Source: Homoserinimonas sp. (GTDB taxonomy: Bacteria > Actinomycetota > Actinomycetes > Actinomycetales > Microbacteriaceae). From it: a DNA stretch of 47,470 bases. Below, piece by piece: positions 45,587 to 47,470 of this stretch (the stretch's first letter is position 1; each line of letters starts with the position of its first letter). Made by a program: the position numbers and the translations under genes. The stretch lies in NCBI GenBank assembly GCA_025464755.1, contig JAODMI010000061.1:1-47470 (forward strand), in the 5' to 3' direction. The notes under the pieces are model-generated. The model saw only the letters and a list, made by a program, of their open reading frames with translations, was not told the origin of the DNA and searched no databases.

Positions 45587-45660
45587 CCGCTCAATCTATC
45601 AATGCGACCAACGGCTCGACGGCTCGCTAACCCGGCGGGTCACCGAACTAGGCTGGGACG

Positions 45661-46137
45661 ATGCCCCAGTTCCGCACAGTTGCTACGACCGATGACGCAG
45701 CCGTTACGCTACTCGCCGAATATTTTCAGGGACGAGCGCAGACTTTTCCCGGCGGACCCGCAGCCTACAAGACGACTTTTCCGCTGGCGGAAGATTTCGA
45801 ACCACCTCGAGGCGTTTTCCTGATCCTCAGTGACGTGCCAGGAGACATCGGGTGTGGGGGCATCCGCTCGGTGCCCTCCACGACTGCGGGCACGGTGCGC
45901 TACGAGGTCAAACACCTTTACGTGCGTGCCCCTGCACGCGGCACCGGGCTGGGTCGCGCGGTGCTCGAGGAGTTGGAGCGCCGGGCCGCCGCGTTCGGAG
46001 GCACAGAAGTGGTGCTCGACACCAACGCCAGTCAAGTTTCCGCTGGAATGCTGTACCAGCGGTCCGGATACAGCGAGATCGAACCGTACAACGACAACCC
46101 CAACGCCACCCACTGGTACCTCAAACTGCTGGCGTAG
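45661..46137 (+). CDS. GNAT family N-acetyltransferase
   Basis: VKHLYVRAPARGTGLGRAVLEELERRAAAFG acetyl-CoA binding motif. Confidence 0.9.
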   Translation: MPQFRTVATTDDAAVTLLAEYFQGRAQTFPGGPAAYKTTFPLAEDFEPPRGVFLILSDVPGDIGCGGIRSVPSTTAGTVRYEVKHLYVRAPARGTGLGRAVLEELERRAAAFGGTEVVLDTNASQVSAGMLYQRSGYSEIEPYNDNPNATHWYLKLLA

Positions 46138-46149
46138 CGCACGGAGCGA

Positions 46150-46752
46150 TCAGTACGGCTGGTCGACCGGCAATCCTGTGCGGAGCTCGCGTGGCAGATG
46201 GCCGAGGTCGTTGTGCGCTATCAGTTCAGGAGATTTGATGGAACGAACCCGGATGATTGTCAGTCCACAGTTTGCCTGGTTGATTCCCATCCACCGCCAC
46301 GCTGGCGCCTCGAACACCTCTCGCACGAACCATCCGATGACGAAGTTATGGGTGATGAGAAGCGAGTGTTTGTCTTCGCGTGCCGGCGTCATCCACTCAT
46401 TCACAGCATCCGCCATCTGGGCGCGACCCGCATCGATCTGCGCCTCAGTGATTGATCCAAAAAAGGGCTGGAATGCGGTCGGCATGTCTGGGGTGGGTCC
46501 GGAAGGGATGCAGTCAAACAGAAGCGCGGAAGGCACAGAGTCGAGGTTGGGCAGACTTTCGGTCATGATCGCGGCCGTGTGGGCGGCGCGCTGAAGCGGC
46601 GAATGCCACGCATCTGTGAATGGCACTGCGGCCAGACGATCAGCTATGAGTGCCGCCTGCCGGGTACCTCGCTCGGAGAGGGGGCCGTCTGGCATACCGT
46701 GTTGGGCGTCTTGTTGCTCTCCATGGCGCACCAAGTAAATGAAGTGGGACAT
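46150..46752 (-). CDS. Histidine phosphatase family protein (phosphoglycerate mutase-like)
   Basis: YLVRHGEQQDAQHGMPDGPLSERGTRQA and LLITHNFVIGWF. Confidence 0.9.
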   Translation of the reverse strand: MSHFIYLVRHGEQQDAQHGMPDGPLSERGTRQAALIADRLAAVPFTDAWHSPLQRAAHTAAIMTESLPNLDSVPSALLFDCIPSGPTPDMPTAFQPFFGSITEAQIDAGRAQMADAVNEWMTPAREDKHSLLITHNFVIGWFVREVFEAPAWRWMGINQANCGLTIIRVRSIKSPELIAHNDLGHLPRELRTGLPVDQPY

Positions 46753-46764
46753 CGTCGTCCGCTC

Positions 46765-47470
46765 CTATCCCTCCACGAGACGTGCAAGTGGCGTTTCTTC
46801 GACCGTACCAACTGCGGCGATTGATAGGGGCCGCGAAATAAGATCTTCAGCGAGCTCTCGCACCTGATCGCCGGTGACACCCGAAAGGCGACGGAGTGCC
46901 TCATCAAGGTCGGCGAACTCTCCGAGCGTGATTTCGGCGCGTCCAAGACGCGACATACGGGTGTCTGAGTCCTCCAGAGCCAAGGCAGAAGCCCCGCCGA
47001 GTTGCCCAACTGCCCGCCGCAATTCTTCGTCCGTCACCCCTCCAGTGGCCAGCTTCGAGAACTCATCGAGCATGAGCTCGGCGACCTGCGCAGCCTTGGC
47101 TGGTGAGCAGCCGGCGTACATGCCGAAGACGCCGGCGTCGGAATAGCTCGGCGAGAATGAATAGACGGAGTACGCCAGTCCTCGCCGTTCACGAATTTCC
47201 TGGAACAAACGTGAGGACATCCCGCCGCCGAGGATGGAGTTCATGACACTGAGCGTGCTTCTCCTGGAGTCGGTCGCGGCCAGCCCCGGCACTCCCAACA
47301 AGATATTGGCCTGCTCGATGGGCCGCTGTACCACGACAAGGGAGCTGCCCCCACGGGCAGCGTCGTTGTCGACGCCGCGTCGTGCTACGGGTGCAGCTTC
47401 GGATGAAAGGTCCCAACCGGCGGCGATCAGGGAACGTTCCACAGCCCGCACCAGTTCCTCATGGTTCACC
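46765..47470 (-). CDS. M16 family peptidase (partial, 5' end outside the window)
   Basis: SILGGGMSSRLFQEIRERRGLAYSVYSFSPSYSDAGVFGMYAGC; frame open to the window edge. Confidence 0.92.
   Translation of the reverse strand, partial: VNHEELVRAVERSLIAAGWDLSSEAAPVARRGVDNDAARGGSSLVVVQRPIEQANILLGVPGLAATDSRRSTLSVMNSILGGGMSSRLFQEIRERRGLAYSVYSFSPSYSDAGVFGMYAGCSPAKAAQVAELMLDEFSKLATGGVTDEELRRAVGQLGGASALALEDSDTRMSRLGRAEITLGEFADLDEALRRLSGVTGDQVRELAEDLISRPLSIAAVGTVEETPLARLVEG

Overview
This 47.5-kb window is a gene-dense chromosomal core region from a high-GC actinobacterium. Gene content and order suggest Microbacteriaceae, but that is inference. I see no phage, transposase, CRISPR, tRNA or rRNA signal. 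Main blocks: a sugar ABC transporter (5' truncated) with a class II aldolase; mpg; argCJBDFGH without argR; pheST; a glutamate-type ABC operon (gluABCD-like) between pheST and trmH-rplT-rpmI-infC; DUF1844; sseB-hisA/priA-hisH-hisB-hisC; a LysM protein; lexA; hflX; an RsmC-like methyltransferase; dapF-miaA-miaB-recX-recA-DUF3046-ClgR/XRE-pncC/cinA-pgsA-ftsK-rnj-dapA-dedA-thyX-dapB; GNAT; histidine phosphatase; and a truncated M16 peptidase. The strongest candidate for something undescribed is a 28-codon, Arg-rich, apparently leaderless leader ORF (MYSYRGSLLGASRPEIFRVRRFWATPHR) upstream of argC. It has nested inverted repeats reaching the argC Shine-Dalgarno, and the arg operon it precedes lacks argR. 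Other points of interest: a probable ATC start codon and structured 5' UTR for infC; a recurring TAnnnT-(6-8 nt)-start-codon layout implying widespread leaderless mRNAs; SOS boxes at lexA and recA; a long hairpin and CAGTTTCG motif family at the lexA/LysM intergene; a 12-bp intergenic hairpin in the gluBC gap; a seven-unit 16-bp tandem repeat between convergent genes; and a 26-bp tandem duplication across the rnj stop codon.
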